Shown: positions 51,401-61,011 of the stretch, one piece after another | How the letters are laid out: the number at the start of each line of letters is the position of its first letter | How positions within the stretch are numbered: position 1 is the first letter of the stretch | DNA from: Anaerolinea sp. | GTDB taxonomy: Bacteria; Chloroflexota; Anaerolineae; Anaerolineales; Anaerolineaceae | Assembly: GCA_029975055.1 (NCBI GenBank) | Contig: JARKPU010000051.1 | Location: 124,001-188,000 of the forward strand | DNA length: 64,000 nucleotides | Direction: 5' to 3' | Made by a program: the position numbers and the translations under genes | Notes under the pieces: model-generated | What the model was told of the DNA's origin: nothing | Database searches by the model: none | The model's input: only the letters and a program-made list of their open reading frames with translations

Positions 51401-52939
51401 CTACAGGTCCACCTCTCGCAGCGCATCGCTGATTTTGGCCAGGTAACCGGTGGCAAGTTCGAACACTGGCAGAAGCCGTTCGTACTGTGCATTGCGTGCG
51501 GGGTCCGGCTCGACTCGCTCGACAATCTTGTGGATGTCATCGATGTGCGTAAAGTCGCGCCACAACCCGCAGCCCACCGCCGCGATCGCCGCCGCGCCGA
51601 GCGCCGCCGCATCCTGGTCGATGTTGGTCTTGAGGACCGTGGTGTTGAAGACGTCGGCAAAAATGCCCAGGTAGAAGCGGCTCTTGGCGCCGCCGCCCAC
51701 GAACAGGATTTCATCTTCCAGGCGGGTGTACTTTCGCAGCAGGTCGAGGCGCAGGCGCAGGTTCATGGCGATGCCTTCCATTGCGGCGCGGATTAACTCG
51801 GGTTTACCGTGTTTAAGATCCAGCCCGAAGTAAGCGCCGCGCATGTGCACGCTGTCATCCTGCGAAGTTCCGCCCGCCAGGCTGGGGTTAAAGATCAGGC
51901 GATTCGACCCGAGGGGGGCCTTCTCGGCTTCGCGATTCATCAGGACGTACACATCCTGCCCGTTGCGCCCGGCTTCGGCGATCAGCTCGGCGCACAGGTT
52001 ATCTTTGACCCAGGTGTAGGTGGTTCCTGCTGAGAAGATGCTGACCGCCGAGGTGAACAATCGCGGCACAACGTGGGTGAATACATACGGCTTGAGCTTC
52101 CGGTCGAGCACCGGCCGGGCCGAAGAAACGGCGATCCAGGCTGAGGAACCGAGCGAGGTATAGACTCGCCCGTCAAGGATGTTCTTGGCACCCAGCGCCA
52201 TGCAGGAGTTATCTACCCCTCCGGCGACAACCTGCACCTCCTTGGGCAGCCCGAGCGCGGAGGCGGCCGCAGGGGTGAGGGTGCCGATCACCTGCGTGGA
52301 GGGTACAATTTCGGGCCAGACACCGGCGGGGATGCCGCTGGCGGCAATGAAGCGGTCTTCGTACCGCCAACCGGCTAGGTTATAGACGCCGGTGCCCGAA
52401 GCGTAGGAGTAGTCGGTGACGAGCTTGCCTGTGAGCAAATAATTAATGTAGTCCTTGGTGCCGATGACCTTATCTACCTGCCGCCACATCTCCGGCTCAT
52501 GATCGCGGTACCACATCATTTTGAAGACGGTATATAGCGGGGCCGGGAAGCCATTGCCGGTGGTCATATACCACTCATCGGGGTCGATGGCCTGGAAGAA
52601 TGCAGCCGCCTGTTCCTGGGCGCGCATGTCCGACCAGATCGGCGTGGTCTCGCGCAGCAGGTTCCCGGCTTTATCCAGGGGCACCGCGCCCAGGCTGTGG
52701 CCGGAAATGCCAATCGCCAGCACGCGCTGGGGGTCAATGCCGGAGGCAGCCAGCAGCTTGCGGGTGCTTTCGACCACCGCCTGCCACCAGTCGGCCGGTT
52801 TTTGCTCGTGCCAGCCGACCTGCGGATAGTGGGTGGGGTAACCGGTGAAGGCGCTTGCCAGCACGTTGCCGCTTGCATCATACAGTGATGCTTTATTGCC
52901 GCCCGTGCCCAGATCGAAGGAAAGGATGACCTTGTCCAT
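51401..52939 (-). CDS. FGGY-family carbohydrate kinase (xylulokinase-like)
   Basis: 512 residues. The phosphate-binding start 'ILSFDLGTGGNKASLYD', 'VGWHEQKPADWW', and the domain II motif 'QVVAGGVDNSCMALGA' with catalytic Asp, then 'FVGGGAKSRFYLGIFADV' near the C-terminus. The family phosphorylates ketoses, polyols or sugar acids. Last gene of transcription unit 3, ending 36 bases before the P2 region. Its partner kinase at 59384 differs enough to suggest a different substrate. Confidence 0.9.
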   Translation of the reverse strand: MDKVILSFDLGTGGNKASLYDASGNVLASAFTGYPTHYPQVGWHEQKPADWWQAVVESTRKLLAASGIDPQRVLAIGISGHSLGAVPLDKAGNLLRETTPIWSDMRAQEQAAAFFQAIDPDEWYMTTGNGFPAPLYTVFKMMWYRDHEPEMWRQVDKVIGTKDYINYLLTGKLVTDYSYASGTGVYNLAGWRYEDRFIAASGIPAGVWPEIVPSTQVIGTLTPAAASALGLPKEVQVVAGGVDNSCMALGAKNILDGRVYTSLGSSAWIAVSSARPVLDRKLKPYVFTHVVPRLFTSAVSIFSAGTTYTWVKDNLCAELIAEAGRNGQDVYVLMNREAEKAPLGSNRLIFNPSLAGGTSQDDSVHMRGAYFGLDLKHGKPELIRAAMEGIAMNLRLRLDLLRKYTRLEDEILFVGGGAKSRFYLGIFADVFNTTVLKTNIDQDAAALGAAAIAAVGCGLWRDFTHIDDIHKIVERVEPDPARNAQYERLLPVFELATGYLAKISDALREVDL

Positions 52940-53005
52940 GGATTCACCTGTCGAGAAGGGTGAGGTTAGAAAGCAGGCGCTGTTTTCTGGTCTATGTTTC
53001 GGTCG

Positions 53006-53698
53006 TTACACTTCCACACCGCCCAGGGCGAGTGCGGTTTCGACAATTTCGATGCCGCTTTTGAGGTTGATGCCAAACCGGCGGGCGCCGGCCCGGTACA
53101 TGGCAGCCAGCCCGTCCACGCCGCGGATGCCGCCGGACGCCTTGATCTGCACCCGGTCGCCGACGATGGACTTGACCAGGGTCACATCCTCAAGGGTCGT
53201 GCCACGCGAAGCCCAGCCGGTGCCGGTTTTGACAAAGGCTGCCCCGGCGCGGATGGCGATCTCGCAGGCGGCCCGCACTTCTTCGGGGGTCAGGTACATG
53301 ATCTCGATGATCACCTTCACCGGCAGCGGTCGGGCGGCGGCCACCACAGCGCGCGCATCCGCTTCAACCTCCGTCAGCATGCCCGAACGCAGCATGCCGA
53401 CGTTGATGACCATGTCGATTTCGTCGCAGCCGGCGGCTTTCATCGCCTCGGCCTGGAAGACCTTCACCGCCGTGCTGTCGGAGCCGGAGGGAAAGCTGAC
53501 GTTGCCGACGATGCGCACCTCGGGGTGCCCCTGCAGAAGCTGCTTCGTATAGGGGATGAAACATTCCAGCACCGATACCTGCCCAAAGCCATACCGGATT
53601 GCCGCAGACACCATCTCTTCGATCTCGGCTTTGTTCGAGGTGGTGCGCACGCACGAAAGATCGATCCGTCGGGCAATTTCCTGTGCGGTAATCTTCAT
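53006..53698 (-). CDS. DeoC-type (deoxyribose-phosphate) aldolase
   Basis: 230 residues, class I aldolase. Schiff-base Lys is in 'GAAFVKTGTGW' and the second Lys in 'VQIKASGGIRG'; the Asp-containing strand is 'CDEIDMVINVG'. In the classical enzyme the third strand reads 'KVIIET'; here it is 'KVIIEIMYLT', a small departure near the active site. It should cleave a 3-hydroxy or 2-deoxy sugar phosphate to an aldehyde plus a C3 or C2 unit. The gene lies between the shikimate-dehydrogenase-like gene and a kinase. Confidence 0.87.
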   Translation of the reverse strand: MKITAQEIARRIDLSCVRTTSNKAEIEEMVSAAIRYGFGQVSVLECFIPYTKQLLQGHPEVRIVGNVSFPSGSDSTAVKVFQAEAMKAAGCDEIDMVINVGMLRSGMLTEVEADARAVVAAARPLPVKVIIEIMYLTPEEVRAACEIAIRAGAAFVKTGTGWASRGTTLEDVTLVKSIVGDRVQIKASGGIRGVDGLAAMYRAGARRFGINLKSGIEIVETALALGGVEV

Positions 53699-53709
53699 CG
53701 TAACAGGTC

Positions 53710-54672
53710 CTATCTGGCGCGCACGGTGGAAGCAACTTCGTTCAGGCGGTTGAACAGCTCGGGGGTCAGGTCAAAATGCAGCACCTGGGCGATCACCTGC
53801 GTCCAGCCGTGGACGAAGTACAACCAGCCGTCTTCCACGATGACGTTGCGGGTCTTGACTTGCGCAAGCGCCTGGTGCATGAAATCCAGCTCGCCGCGGT
53901 AGTTGAATTCCCAGGCGATGGCGCGCTCGGGGAACTTGCCTTCCCAGGTGATCGGCGAGCCGGGGGTATCTTTGCCCATGCCCGTCGCGTTGATGATGAT
54001 GCTGCAGGGGGGGAACTGCTCCATCAGCCTGTCGTTCACGGCCGGGTCGGAATTCTGGATGTATTCGATCTCGATGTCGGTTTTCAACCCGCCGACCATC
54101 TCTTTGGCGTGGTCAAGCCGGCCCTGCGAGCGGTTTACGAAGGTGAAGCGCCGCGGGCGGTCGCCCTTGTCTTTCTTGTTGATCAGGTGGAGTAAGGTGG
54201 CGATGGCCGAGCCGCCGGCGCCGAAGCATAACACCTCGCCGCCGGTGCGGGCGAAATAATCCTTGCCAATGATCGCGTCCAGGCTGGCGCCTGAGCTGAT
54301 CGGGTCCTTGGCGTGGCCTTCCAACCGGCCATCGCGCTTCGAGATGCTGGAGACCTCGTCGGTGATCTGGGCGTATGGATCGAGGTAGTCGAACATGTCG
54401 CGGGCAGCGGTCAGCAGGTCGATCTTGTGGGTGGTGACCAGCGCGCCGAGCGAGAGCGGGTCGTATTTAATTTGCGCAACGGCCGCCCGGTAGACTTCGG
54501 GGTCGTCGTGAATTTTGCAGTCGATCCCTTCGAGCACGACCTCTTCGCGCCCGAGGACTTTCATCCACAGCGGAAAGACTTTCACGATCGAAGATTTACC
54601 GGTGGTAACGCCGATAAAATAGAATGTCGGAACAGTTTTCGTCACAATCGGATATGGAATTTTGGTTTGCAT
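53710..54672 (-). CDS. Shikimate-dehydrogenase-like oxidoreductase
   Basis: 320 residues, longer than AroE (about 270). The substrate domain holds the Lys in 'ALVTTHKIDLL' and an Asp region 'DPISSGASLDAIIG'; the cofactor loop is 'EVLCFGAGGSAIATLLHL' followed by 'FVNRSQGRLDHA'. An N-terminal strand set 'PTFYFIGVTTGKSSIVKVFPLWMK' corresponds to AroE 'GVIGNPI.HS.SP'. ATG 54672 has GGAGGG upstream. In a catabolic operon it probably oxidises a cyclic or open polyol acid and is not the aromatic pathway enzyme. Confidence 0.8.
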   Translation of the reverse strand: MQTKIPYPIVTKTVPTFYFIGVTTGKSSIVKVFPLWMKVLGREEVVLEGIDCKIHDDPEVYRAAVAQIKYDPLSLGALVTTHKIDLLTAARDMFDYLDPYAQITDEVSSISKRDGRLEGHAKDPISSGASLDAIIGKDYFARTGGEVLCFGAGGSAIATLLHLINKKDKGDRPRRFTFVNRSQGRLDHAKEMVGGLKTDIEIEYIQNSDPAVNDRLMEQFPPCSIIINATGMGKDTPGSPITWEGKFPERAIAWEFNYRGELDFMHQALAQVKTRNVIVEDGWLYFVHGWTQVIAQVLHFDLTPELFNRLNEVASTVRAR

Positions 54673-54722
54673 GGTTCCCTCCCGGACCTGAATGAAAAAT
54701 TCCATCGTTAACGGTTAAAACT

Positions 54723-55703
54723 TCACACCACGCGGTATTTTGGCTCCTCTCCGCACAGGACGGCCAGACAATCCCGCAGGGCGAACCAACCCATGTTTTT
54801 GGTCGCGCCATCGGTTTGAGCGCCCAGGTGGGGAGTGGCTATCACCTGCGGCAGGTGCAGCAACGGGTTGGCCGGGTCGGGCGGTTCGACCACAAAGGCA
54901 TCCAGGCCCGCCCCGCGCAAATGACCGCTCTCCAGGGCCCGCAGCAGCGCCATCTCATCGATCACCTCACCGCGCGCGGTGTTGATCAGGTACGAGCCTT
55001 TCTTCATGCGCGCCAGGAAATCATCGTTCACCATGCCCCTGGTTTCCGGCGTCAATGGCATGTGCAGGCTGACGACGTCCGAGTTCCGAATCACCTCGTC
55101 CAGCGTGGCAAACTCCACCTGGTTTGCCGCCGCAAATTCAAGGTTCGGACAGGGGTCGTAAGCCAGGATGCGGCAGTCAAAACCCGCAAGCCGCCTGGCA
55201 AGCTGCTTGCCTATGGCGCCCAGCCCCAGGATCCCGACCGTCTTGCCTTCCAGCGACAGGCCGGAAAGGCGCGGCCATTTGCCCTGCCGGACGCTCTCCA
55301 CGCCTTCGGGGATATGGCGCATCAATGCCAGCATCAAGCCCAGCGCCAATTCCGCCACCGACACCGTGTTGGCCCCGGGGGTGTTGGTCACGATAATGCC
55401 CTTTTCCTTGCAGGCTTCCAGGTCAACGTTGTCCACGCCCACGCCGTAGCGGGCAATCACCTTCAGGCGGTCGGCGCATTCAAGCGCAGCGCGGTCGATC
55501 ACGTCCAGGCCTGCCAGGTAAGCATCGACGCCGGGCAGGAGCGCCGCCACTTCCGCAGAGGTCAGCGGCTTGCCGGTTGGGTTGTACTGCACCGAACCGA
55601 CCTGCGATTCAAGCTCGCTTTTCAGGCGCGGGTCGTCTTTCCCGTACGAGGTGGGGGTCACTAAGAAACGCGCTTGTCTGAGGTCCATTTTCGGTTTACT
55701 CAT
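54723..55703 (-). CDS. D-isomer 2-hydroxyacid dehydrogenase (phosphoglycerate-dehydrogenase-like)
   Basis: 326 residues from ATG 55703, whose ATGAGTAA overlaps the upstream stop; ATG 55688 is the alternative. The cofactor motif is 'VGILGLGAIGKQLARRL' (GxGxxG), the catalytic Arg lies in 'YLINTARGEVID', Glu follows, and His is in 'VIATPHLGAQT'. No ACT regulatory domain is present, so it is the short form. It would oxidise or reduce a 2-hydroxy acid such as a sugar acid or its aldolase product. Confidence 0.87.
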   Translation of the reverse strand: MSKPKMDLRQARFLVTPTSYGKDDPRLKSELESQVGSVQYNPTGKPLTSAEVAALLPGVDAYLAGLDVIDRAALECADRLKVIARYGVGVDNVDLEACKEKGIIVTNTPGANTVSVAELALGLMLALMRHIPEGVESVRQGKWPRLSGLSLEGKTVGILGLGAIGKQLARRLAGFDCRILAYDPCPNLEFAAANQVEFATLDEVIRNSDVVSLHMPLTPETRGMVNDDFLARMKKGSYLINTARGEVIDEMALLRALESGHLRGAGLDAFVVEPPDPANPLLHLPQVIATPHLGAQTDGATKNMGWFALRDCLAVLCGEEPKYRVV

Positions 55704-56274
55704 GGGCATAGCGCGGGTTATCGATGATTTCGATGCCATTCTCGCCCTCGACCACCAGCTTGCGGAAGCCCAGCCGCTCGATCGTGCCATAGTCGTGCCC
55801 GGCATTGCCCGGGTAGACAAAGAAGGTAACCAGGTCTGCCTGGCGCGAGGTGCAAACCGAGCGGTGCGCCCAGCGCGGCGGCACGTACAGCACGTTACCC
55901 GGCGCCAGCGGCTGGACACAGGTTTCGCCTTCAGGGGTTTCCATTACCATGAAGCCCTCACCCTGCAGGCAGTAATACACTTCAGCAGTGTCGAGTACGG
56001 TATGGAAGTGGCCTTTGGTCATGAAGAACTCGTTGCCCACCTTGCCCGGGTGCACAATCGAGATGCCCATCAACAGCTCGCCTTCCACCGCAGGGCGCTG
56101 GATTTCATAAACTTCATAGATCACGCGGTCGTCTTCGGCCAGCATGGCCTGGTAGGTTTCGTGGTCGAGGAACTGACCTTTCATAGACGAGAGCGTACGC
56201 CTGATGTGGTTATCGATTCGAGAAGGAACGGCTCCGGGCAGGGGGATGGTAAATGAGAATGGAAAGTCGGCCAC
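55696..56274 (-). CDS. Cupin-type phosphoglucose isomerase-like protein
   Basis: 192 residues, beta-barrel. 'FMTKGHFHTVLDTAEVYYCLQGEG' holds the metal ligands (H-x-H...E) and 'PGNVLYVPPRWAHRSV' the distal His, exactly the archaeal/bacterial cupin PGI pattern. Start is a GTG at 56274 with GGAGG five bases upstream. The enzyme interconverts glucose-6-phosphate and fructose-6-phosphate in known members; in this cluster it may act on the phosphorylated product of the FGGY kinase. Confidence 0.85.
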   Translation of the reverse strand: MADFPFSFTIPLPGAVPSRIDNHIRRTLSSMKGQFLDHETYQAMLAEDDRVIYEVYEIQRPAVEGELLMGISIVHPGKVGNEFFMTKGHFHTVLDTAEVYYCLQGEGFMVMETPEGETCVQPLAPGNVLYVPPRWAHRSVCTSRQADLVTFFVYPGNAGHDYGTIERLGFRKLVVEGENGIEIIDNPRYAHE

Positions 56275-56289
56275 AAATGCCTCCAGGGG

Positions 56290-57257
56290 TCAGGGGGTTA
56301 AACCAGCCAGCCGGCGGGCGATGTTGCCGCCGAGCATCTGCTGGATTGCAGTTTCAGGGATGCCCATGCGCTCTAGGCGCGGCTTGATCTTTGCCGGCAG
56401 GCTCGCCAGCCCGGGGCCGCGCCCGGCAGCCAGGTACTGGCCGGGTTCGGCCATGTCGGTTGCCAGCACGACCCGGTCCGACAACCCGGCTGCGATCATC
56501 TTCTCGAGCAGCGGCCACAGGTTGGCTTCGGGGTCGTACTTGGGGCGGTAAAAAGTGTCATACTCGAGCAGCACGCCATGCTGGGCCAGCTCGCGATGCA
56601 GGCCTGAGTCGGGACGCTTGTCCATATGGCACAGCACCAGTTGTTGGGGCGGCACGCCCTGCGCGCCGAAGAACAGCACGACCCGCTCGGCCAGTGCTCC
56701 CTGCTCGGTGTGGATTTCCACCAGGTCGCCGGTTTGGCGGGCAGCCAGGGCCGCGCCGAGCAGCGCCTGGTGAGGCGTATCGCTCCACAACCGTTCGAGG
56801 GCCACCTTGATAAACCCGGCGCGAATTGACGTTGCGCCCTGCGATTCGCCAAGCTGCCGGGTCAGCTCATTGATGAAGAAACCGGCCGCCTGTTCGGCGC
56901 TGAAGCTGAACAGGGCATGGCCCGGCGCATAGTAGCGCGCGCGGTGGAAGCCGGTGCTGGCGATGATCTGCACGCCCGTGTCGCGCGCGAGTTGAGCCAG
57001 CCGGTTGGCGTCTCGGCCGCAGCCGGGCGGCTGGCAGTCCATCAGGCTCTGCCCGCCTGCTGCCCGGTACAGACGCAGCTCTTCTCGAATTAACTCGTAG
57101 TTGTTGAGCACCGGCGCGGCGGCATCGGCCCGGCGACCGGGCTGATCCAGGCGTGATTATGGCCGTCGGTGATGCCTAACTGCTCGTAGGGCAACTCACC
57201 CAGCACGGTGCGGATGGGTCGCGGAAGGGCAGAAGGAGAAAACGGGGAAACGGCCAC
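56290..57257 (-). pseudogene. Phosphotriesterase-family (lactonase-like) hydrolase, frameshifted
   Basis: The ORF track gives only 273 residues from 57111, but a second frame upstream, from GTG 57257, reads 'VLGELPYEQLGITDGHNHAWISPVAG' with the family's first HxH metal motif. The two join at GGG/CCC 57129-57131: one extra G would restore 'PVAG-ADAAAPVLNNYELI'. Downstream ligands are present: carboxylated Lys candidate 'RAGFIKVAL', 'LVEIHTEQG', 'VLCHMDKRPD' and 'VVLATDMAEPG'. Members hydrolyse lactones or phosphoesters. Either a true one-base deletion or an assembly error in the G run; the intact remainder favours a recent event or error. Confidence 0.8.
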
Positions 57258-57259
57258 GA

Positions 57260-58303
57260 TCAGGGTTCCAGGACGATTTTGAGCGATTTTCGGTCTTCGG
57301 CAGCGGCAAAGGCGGCCAGGGCCTCGCGCAGCGGGAAGCGTTGACTGACCACATCCGAAAGGTCAATCACACCGGCGTTCACCAGGCGCGAGGCGCGCCA
57401 GCAGTCGTCGGTGCTGCAGGCGGTCGTGCCGGTAACGATCAGCTCCTTATAATGCACCAGGTTGGCGTCTAAGGTGATGGTGGGGCGGTCTTTGGGCAGC
57501 CCGCCGAAGAAGTTGATCCGCCCGCCGATGGCAGCCAGGTGCAGGGCCTGCTCCTGCGCTGCGTGCACAGGCGCAGCCACGATGATCGCATCCGCGCCGC
57601 GCCCGCCCGATTCTTCGAGCACTGCGGCCTGCAGGTCCTCTTCGATCGGGTTGACCACCCGGTCTGCGCCCATGCGTTTCACCTGGGCGGCCCGCTCGGC
57701 CATCGGCTCACTGACGATCACGCGGCCTGCGCCGCGCACTTTGGCGAGCTTGACGTGCATCACGCCGATCGGCCCGGCGCCGATCACCAACACAATTTCG
57801 CCCGGCTGGATGTGAAGCGCGTCTTGTCCACGCAGCACACAGGCAAACGGCTCCATCAGGGCGGCAACGGCCGGGTCGACATCCTTATTGAGCGGGATGA
57901 CGTTGCCTTGCGCCACCGAGTTGGCCGGCACGCGCACATATTCGGCGAACCCGCCGTCGATGGTGATGCCGATGGCGTCATAATTTGCGCACAGGTTGTT
58001 CTTGCCGCTGACACACTGGGGGCAGCGGCCGCATCCCATGTTGGGGGCGATGAACACGCGCTGCCCGAGGGTATAACCTTCCAGCCCGGGGCCGATCTCG
58101 GCGATGTCGCCAACCACTTCGTGACCGGGGATGCGGACGGTACCGGCGGAATACTTGCGGTGATTCCCGTGCAGGATGCGCAGGTCGGTGGCGCAGATGC
58201 TGGCATTTCGCACCTTCACCAGCAGCTCGCCCGGCCCGATCTGCGGAACCGGCACTTCTTCCACCCGCAAGTCATTCGGCCCATGATATACGGCTGCTAA
58301 CAT
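57260..58303 (-). CDS. Zinc-dependent medium-chain sugar/polyol dehydrogenase
   Basis: 347 residues. 'NASICATDLRIL' and 'IPGHEVVGDI' supply catalytic zinc residues, 'CGRCPQCVSGKNNLC' the structural zinc, and 'VLVIGAGPIGVMHVKLAKV' the NAD loop. It differs from the dehydrogenase at 49080 and is more like the sorbitol/galactitol-type enzymes. The stop overlaps within 2 bases of the lactonase GTG start, so a dehydrogenase-lactonase pair is translated together: oxidation to a lactone followed by opening is a reasonable reading. Confidence 0.9.
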   Translation of the reverse strand: MLAAVYHGPNDLRVEEVPVPQIGPGELLVKVRNASICATDLRILHGNHRKYSAGTVRIPGHEVVGDIAEIGPGLEGYTLGQRVFIAPNMGCGRCPQCVSGKNNLCANYDAIGITIDGGFAEYVRVPANSVAQGNVIPLNKDVDPAVAALMEPFACVLRGQDALHIQPGEIVLVIGAGPIGVMHVKLAKVRGAGRVIVSEPMAERAAQVKRMGADRVVNPIEEDLQAAVLEESGGRGADAIIVAAPVHAAQEQALHLAAIGGRINFFGGLPKDRPTITLDANLVHYKELIVTGTTACSTDDCWRASRLVNAGVIDLSDVVSQRFPLREALAAFAAAEDRKSLKIVLEP

Positions 58304-58326
58304 GGCGCTGCTCGCTTTCTGTAAGA

Positions 58327-59373
58327 CTAATGAGTCTCACCGTTAAGGATTTCGCTCAGATAAACCGGGCGTTCTTCGAGGAAAGACCTGGTTCCTGCCA
58401 GCACCCCCGCCACGGCCCAACGGCCATCCGCGCCGCCCACCTTCGGCTGCTTGCCGGTGCGGATGCATTCGGTGAAGTGCTCAAGCTCGTAGATGTAAGC
58501 CCACTGGAAACGCTGCGGCCAGGTGCGCGTGATGGGGGTGATCAGGCCCTGGTCGCGGTTGGTGCAGACGATCACTGCCTGGCCCTTGAGCTCGCCAATC
58601 TGCATGATGCCCTTATCGCCGATGATTTCCGCGCGGGCGTCATAACCGTAACCGCACGGGCACACGCCCGAAATCAGCCCCAGGCCGCCGCTCTCGAATT
58701 TGATGTTCACCAGCACGTTGTCATAGAAGTTGGGGGTATCGACGTTGTTGGCCGCGCCTTTGAAATTGGCGACCTCGGTATAGACGCGCTGATGATTGGA
58801 GCCCATCAGCCAGCGGGTGGTGTCCCAGTCATGGCTGTTGACCTCGGCCAGCATGCCGTTCGAGGTGCGCAGGTCGCGCGCCCAGGGCGGGGGCAGGCCC
58901 GGCCCGTGGGTGTTGGACTTGATCATCATCGGCGTGCCGATTTCACCGGCTTCGATACGTTCCCAGGCGGCGACGAACTCGGGGTCAAAGCGGCGCATAA
59001 ACCCCAGCTGCAACAACACGCCGTTCTTTTCGACCGCGGCGATGATTTCATCGCACTCGCGCAAGTTGAGCGCCATCGGCTTCTCGAGGAACACGTGCTT
59101 GCCGTGCTCGGCGGCCAATTGGGTGAGCGGCAGGTGCGTGGGGGTGGGGGTGGTGATCACCACGCCGTCGAATTCCACCTTGTCGAGCGCTTCTTCCAGG
59201 CTGGCGAACTGATATTCGATCCCGAACTCGGCTGCGGTTTCTGCGCGTACCGCTTCGACAGGATCTACCAGGGCGACAATTTCACTGCCGGAGACGTGGC
59301 GAGTGAGCGCGCGCGAGTGGTTTTTGCCAACGCGGCCCGCACCAATCATACAAATCCGTACCGGTCTTTTCAC
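58327..59373 (-). CDS. Gfo/Idh/MocA-family oxidoreductase (inositol-dehydrogenase-like)
   Basis: 348 residues from a GTG at 59373 with AAGGAG seven bases upstream; the track ORF to 59538 is inside the kinase gene. 'RICMIGAGRVGKNHSRAL' binds NAD(P), 'KHVFLEKPMALNLREC' is the EKP motif, and 'AEVNSHDWDTTRWLMGS' carries the likely catalytic Asp/His. It is close to myo-inositol 2-dehydrogenases in pattern. A second family member lies at 44746. Confidence 0.9.
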   Translation of the reverse strand: MKRPVRICMIGAGRVGKNHSRALTRHVSGSEIVALVDPVEAVRAETAAEFGIEYQFASLEEALDKVEFDGVVITTPTPTHLPLTQLAAEHGKHVFLEKPMALNLRECDEIIAAVEKNGVLLQLGFMRRFDPEFVAAWERIEAGEIGTPMMIKSNTHGPGLPPPWARDLRTSNGMLAEVNSHDWDTTRWLMGSNHQRVYTEVANFKGAANNVDTPNFYDNVLVNIKFESGGLGLISGVCPCGYGYDARAEIIGDKGIMQIGELKGQAVIVCTNRDQGLITPITRTWPQRFQWAYIYELEHFTECIRTGKQPKVGGADGRWAVAGVLAGTRSFLEERPVYLSEILNGETH

Positions 59374-59383
59374 GATAAACTCC

Positions 59384-60925
59384 TTACTCAGCCGACTGGC
59401 TGAAGAATTGATGCAGCATGTCTTCCATGCGGATATACCGTTCGACGAGCGGCTGGTAGGCCGTATGACGGCCGGGGTCGGGCTGGAGCGGCGCGCCTTC
59501 GGTTCGCGCAGTTGCGGCGGCATGCCCTGCCAGATCATCGATCACCCCGGCCGCTTTGCCGGCGATCATTGCTGCGCCCCAGGTGCCAAACTCGTTGCCA
59601 TGCAGCCGCTGGTATGCGACGCCCAGCACGTCGGCCTTGATCTGGTTCCAGATTGGGCTGCGCGCCCCGCCGCCGGCCGCCCGCGCCACGGTCAGGTTCA
59701 ACGAGGGCAGCAATTCCAGCAGGATGCGCAGATAGTAGGCGTACTCGTAGGCAATGCTCTCGAGGATGGCGCGGAAGAAATGCGCCTGGGTGTGCGACCA
59801 CGATACGCCGACCCACGCCCCGCGCATCGCCGGGCTGGAAGGGCAGATTCGCCCGCCCAGGTGCGGTGAGAAGAACAACCCGTCTGAACCGGGCTCGACC
59901 GCAGCAGCCAGGTCAATCATGGCCGCGTACATGTCATCCAGCGTCGGCTGGGTCTGCCCGTGGTGTGCGTTATAGAACTGGTCGCGGAACCAGCGTAACG
60001 CCAGCCCGCCCCCGCCCACGTATGCCAGCGGATTCCACAACCCCGGGATGACCGAACGCATGGTCAGCAATGCGCGGTGCCGCGTATCGGCGACGAAGGT
60101 ATCGGTGCAGCCGGCCAGCACCGAGGCGGTGCCGGCCACATCGAAGACCATGCCGGGCTGCACAATCCCCGCGCCGAGCGCGTTGGCGGCGGTATCGCCC
60201 GCCCCGGCAGCGATGGGTGTGCCGGGCGCCAGGCCAAAATCGGCGGCTGCCACGGGGGTCACCTCGCCAATCACCCGCCAGGGCTCGACGATCTCAGGCA
60301 GTTTGGCCCGGTCGAGGCCGAACCGGTCGGTCAGCTCCTCCGACCAGGTTGTGCGCCGTGCATCGGAGAAGCCGGAGAAGTGGATAAAGGTGTAATCGAT
60401 GAAGGCCTGTTCGCCCTTCAAACCGGCCATTTTACCCGCCACAAACGCGGCGGGCATCAGGAACTTGGCGGTGCGGGCGTAATCGGCGGGACGCTCGTGC
60501 TTCCACCACAACATCTTTGGGCCATGGTCGCAGGTTGGGGGGCAGCCGGTCAATTCCGTCACCCGCTCACCGGCCTCGCGGTCCATCCACTCGATGTAGG
60601 GCTGGCAGCGCATGTCCAGCCACGAGTCGAAGCGCGCCACCGGCTGGTAGTTCTCGTCCACCATGCCCACCCCCGCCATCTGAGAGTCAAACGCAATGGC
60701 AGCAATCTCACGCGCATCCACGCCGCTCTGTTCCACGCAGCGGCGCACAGTGGCCGCCGCCGACTCGTAGAAATCGTTGTTTTCTTGCTCGACGATTCCT
60801 GGCTTTGGGTGGCGCAGCGGCACTTCTACGCTGGCTTCCGCCAGCTTCTTTCCATCCGTCTGATATAAAGCAGCCTTCGTACCACTGGTACCCAGGTCAA
60901 CGCCGATCAGGTACTTTTTTGCCAT
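59384..60925 (-). CDS. FGGY-family carbohydrate kinase (xylulokinase-like)
   Basis: 513 residues. 'LIGVDLGTSGTKAALYQ', 'PGIVEQENNDFYESAA', 'IAAGAGDTAANALGAG' (catalytic Asp) and 'RAAGGGARSPIWNQIKADVLG'. The gene is second in transcription unit 3, right after the regulator, which often marks the committing step of a pathway. The start ATG 60925 has GGGAG at seven bases. Xylulose is one candidate substrate, but the FGGY family is broad. Confidence 0.9.
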   Translation of the reverse strand: MAKKYLIGVDLGTSGTKAALYQTDGKKLAEASVEVPLRHPKPGIVEQENNDFYESAAATVRRCVEQSGVDAREIAAIAFDSQMAGVGMVDENYQPVARFDSWLDMRCQPYIEWMDREAGERVTELTGCPPTCDHGPKMLWWKHERPADYARTAKFLMPAAFVAGKMAGLKGEQAFIDYTFIHFSGFSDARRTTWSEELTDRFGLDRAKLPEIVEPWRVIGEVTPVAAADFGLAPGTPIAAGAGDTAANALGAGIVQPGMVFDVAGTASVLAGCTDTFVADTRHRALLTMRSVIPGLWNPLAYVGGGGLALRWFRDQFYNAHHGQTQPTLDDMYAAMIDLAAAVEPGSDGLFFSPHLGGRICPSSPAMRGAWVGVSWSHTQAHFFRAILESIAYEYAYYLRILLELLPSLNLTVARAAGGGARSPIWNQIKADVLGVAYQRLHGNEFGTWGAAMIAGKAAGVIDDLAGHAAATARTEGAPLQPDPGRHTAYQPLVERYIRMEDMLHQFFSQSAE

Positions 60926-61011
60926 GCGCGACTCCCGGTGATGGGGTATGGGGTGTGGATGAAAAGTCTAAAAGTAAATCTTTATCGAATGGCTTCACCA
61001 TCCGACCATGG

